Of a stretch of DNA of 6,927 nucleotides, positions 6,541 through 6,927 are shown in pieces (position 1 is the stretch's first letter; the number at the start of each line of letters is the position of its first letter). The position numbers and the translations under genes were made by a program. Source of the stretch: Fimbriimonadales bacterium (GTDB lineage Bacteria; Armatimonadota; Fimbriimonadia; Fimbriimonadales; GBS-DC); contig JAOAES010000038.1 of assembly GCA_026416655.1 (NCBI GenBank), positions 1 through 6,927 of the forward strand, written 5' to 3'. Under the pieces are notes generated by a model that made no database searches, had not been told where the DNA came from, and worked only from the letters and a program-made list of their open reading frames with translations.

Positions 6541-6555
6541 CAGGAGGCAGCCCCG

Positions 6556-6852
6556 ATGCGCATGAACATTCTCATCTGCTACGATGTGGAGACCGTGACC
6601 CCGCAGGGGCGCAAACGCCTGCGCAAGGTCGCCAAAGCCTGTGAAGCCTACGGACAGCGGGTGCAAAAATCGGTGTTCGAGTGCCGCCTCACGGAGAACC
6701 AACTCAACACCCTCAAACTCCGCCTGCTGCAGATTATCGATCGTCAGGCAGACAGCCTTCGCTTCTACCGCCTGCCGGGCGACCGCAGCCAGTGGGTGGA
6801 AACCTACGGGCGCGACACTTACGTAGACTACGAACAGCCCCTGATTATTTAG
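6556..6852 (+). CDS. cas2: CRISPR-associated protein Cas2, subtype I-C type
   Basis: Structural partner of Cas1 in spacer acquisition; a Cas2 dimer bridges two Cas1 dimers. 98 residues, normal length. It has a ferredoxin-like fold with the first strand MNILICYDVETV (conserved D10), then GRKRLRKVAKACEAYGQRVQ (18-37) and KSVFEC, typical of I-C Cas2; later IIDRQADSLRFYRLPGD and the C-terminal YVDYEQPLII complete the family pattern. AGGAGG (6542-6547) lies 8 nt before the ATG at 6556, which favours it over the second in-frame ATG at 6562. It sits 15 nt after cas1 and should be cotranscribed with it. Right after the stop the sequence turns into a leader-like inverted repeat. Confidence 0.96.
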   Translation: MRMNILICYDVETVTPQGRKRLRKVAKACEAYGQRVQKSVFECRLTENQLNTLKLRLLQIIDRQADSLRFYRLPGDRSQWVETYGRDTYVDYEQPLII

Positions 6853-6927
6853 CCACGCTAAATTCTGCGCGACCCCCCCACCCCGCTGAACTCAAAACAA
6901 ATGTCTACAGGGGGGTCGCGCAACTCT
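6853..6927 (+). promoter_or_regulatory. Probable start of a CRISPR leader with a 13-bp inverted repeat
   Basis: After the cas2 stop, TGCGCGACCCCCC (6866-6878) and its exact reverse complement GGGGGGTCGCGCA (6910-6922) flank a 31-nt spacer. From memory, leaders directly after I-C cas2 often open with a similar pair (a TGCGCGAACC-like arm and a GGTTCGCG-like arm about 30 nt apart) before the first repeat. No CRISPR repeat is visible before the window ends. The dyad could also act as a hairpin in the cas2 transcript, but there is no T-run for an intrinsic terminator. Confidence 0.55.

Noticed and set aside
6866..6922. Intrinsic terminator for cas1-cas2
   Set aside because: The 31-nt loop is long and no T-run follows the right arm; the position and form suit a CRISPR leader motif better.
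6866..6922. Two inverted CRISPR repeat units
   Set aside because: CRISPR repeats are direct, not inverted, and the arms are only 13 nt; GGTCGCGC resembles the start of some I-C repeats but the following bases do not continue the pattern.

Overview
The window is about 60% GC and tightly packed. It looks like chromosomal DNA from a free-living, probably thermophilic, non-proteobacterial bacterium. My best guess is Armatimonadota or a nearby lineage, with Chloroflexota-like or Planctomycetota-like groups as alternatives. The clues are a prepilin-like protein with the C-terminal H-X9-DG motif, a DUF2203 protein, a galactokinase lacking the usual N-terminal extension, and a P1B-4-type metal ATPase. 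This is inference from protein style; there is no rRNA or other marker.

Minus-strand block (positions 5255 down to 1): six genes run in one direction with little or no space between them. Behind a near-consensus promoter (TTGACA, 18 nt, TATAAT) comes a Fur-family regulator with PerR-type metal ligands. Its TGA overlaps the ATG of a heavy-metal P-type ATPase (SPC and HEGST membrane motifs, P1B-4 class). A DUF2203 protein follows, with a TATAAT directly ahead of its start, then galactokinase, a type IV pilin/pseudopilin-like protein, and the first 46 codons of a GMTCAAC-type copper-binding (HMA) protein that runs off the left edge. The regulator and ATPase form a translationally coupled metal-efflux unit, most plausibly sensing and exporting Fe(II) or a related divalent metal under peroxide or metal stress.

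Divergent intergenic region (5190-5511): it contains the regulator's promoter and a long perfect 22-bp inverted repeat whose arms are each themselves palindromic. This is a REP/MITE-like element extending to 5287-5374. On the other side lies a stretch ahead of cas1 with only a weak promoter candidate.

Plus-strand block (5512-6927): cas1 and cas2 of the subtype I-C kind, 15 nt apart. After them, a 13-bp inverted repeat in the last 60 bases resembles the conserved start of I-C CRISPR leaders, so a CRISPR array probably begins just past the right edge. No cas4 or effector gene lies in the window, and cas1 is preceded by an unrelated divergent gene. This is therefore a detached adaptation module rather than the tail of a complete I-C operon.
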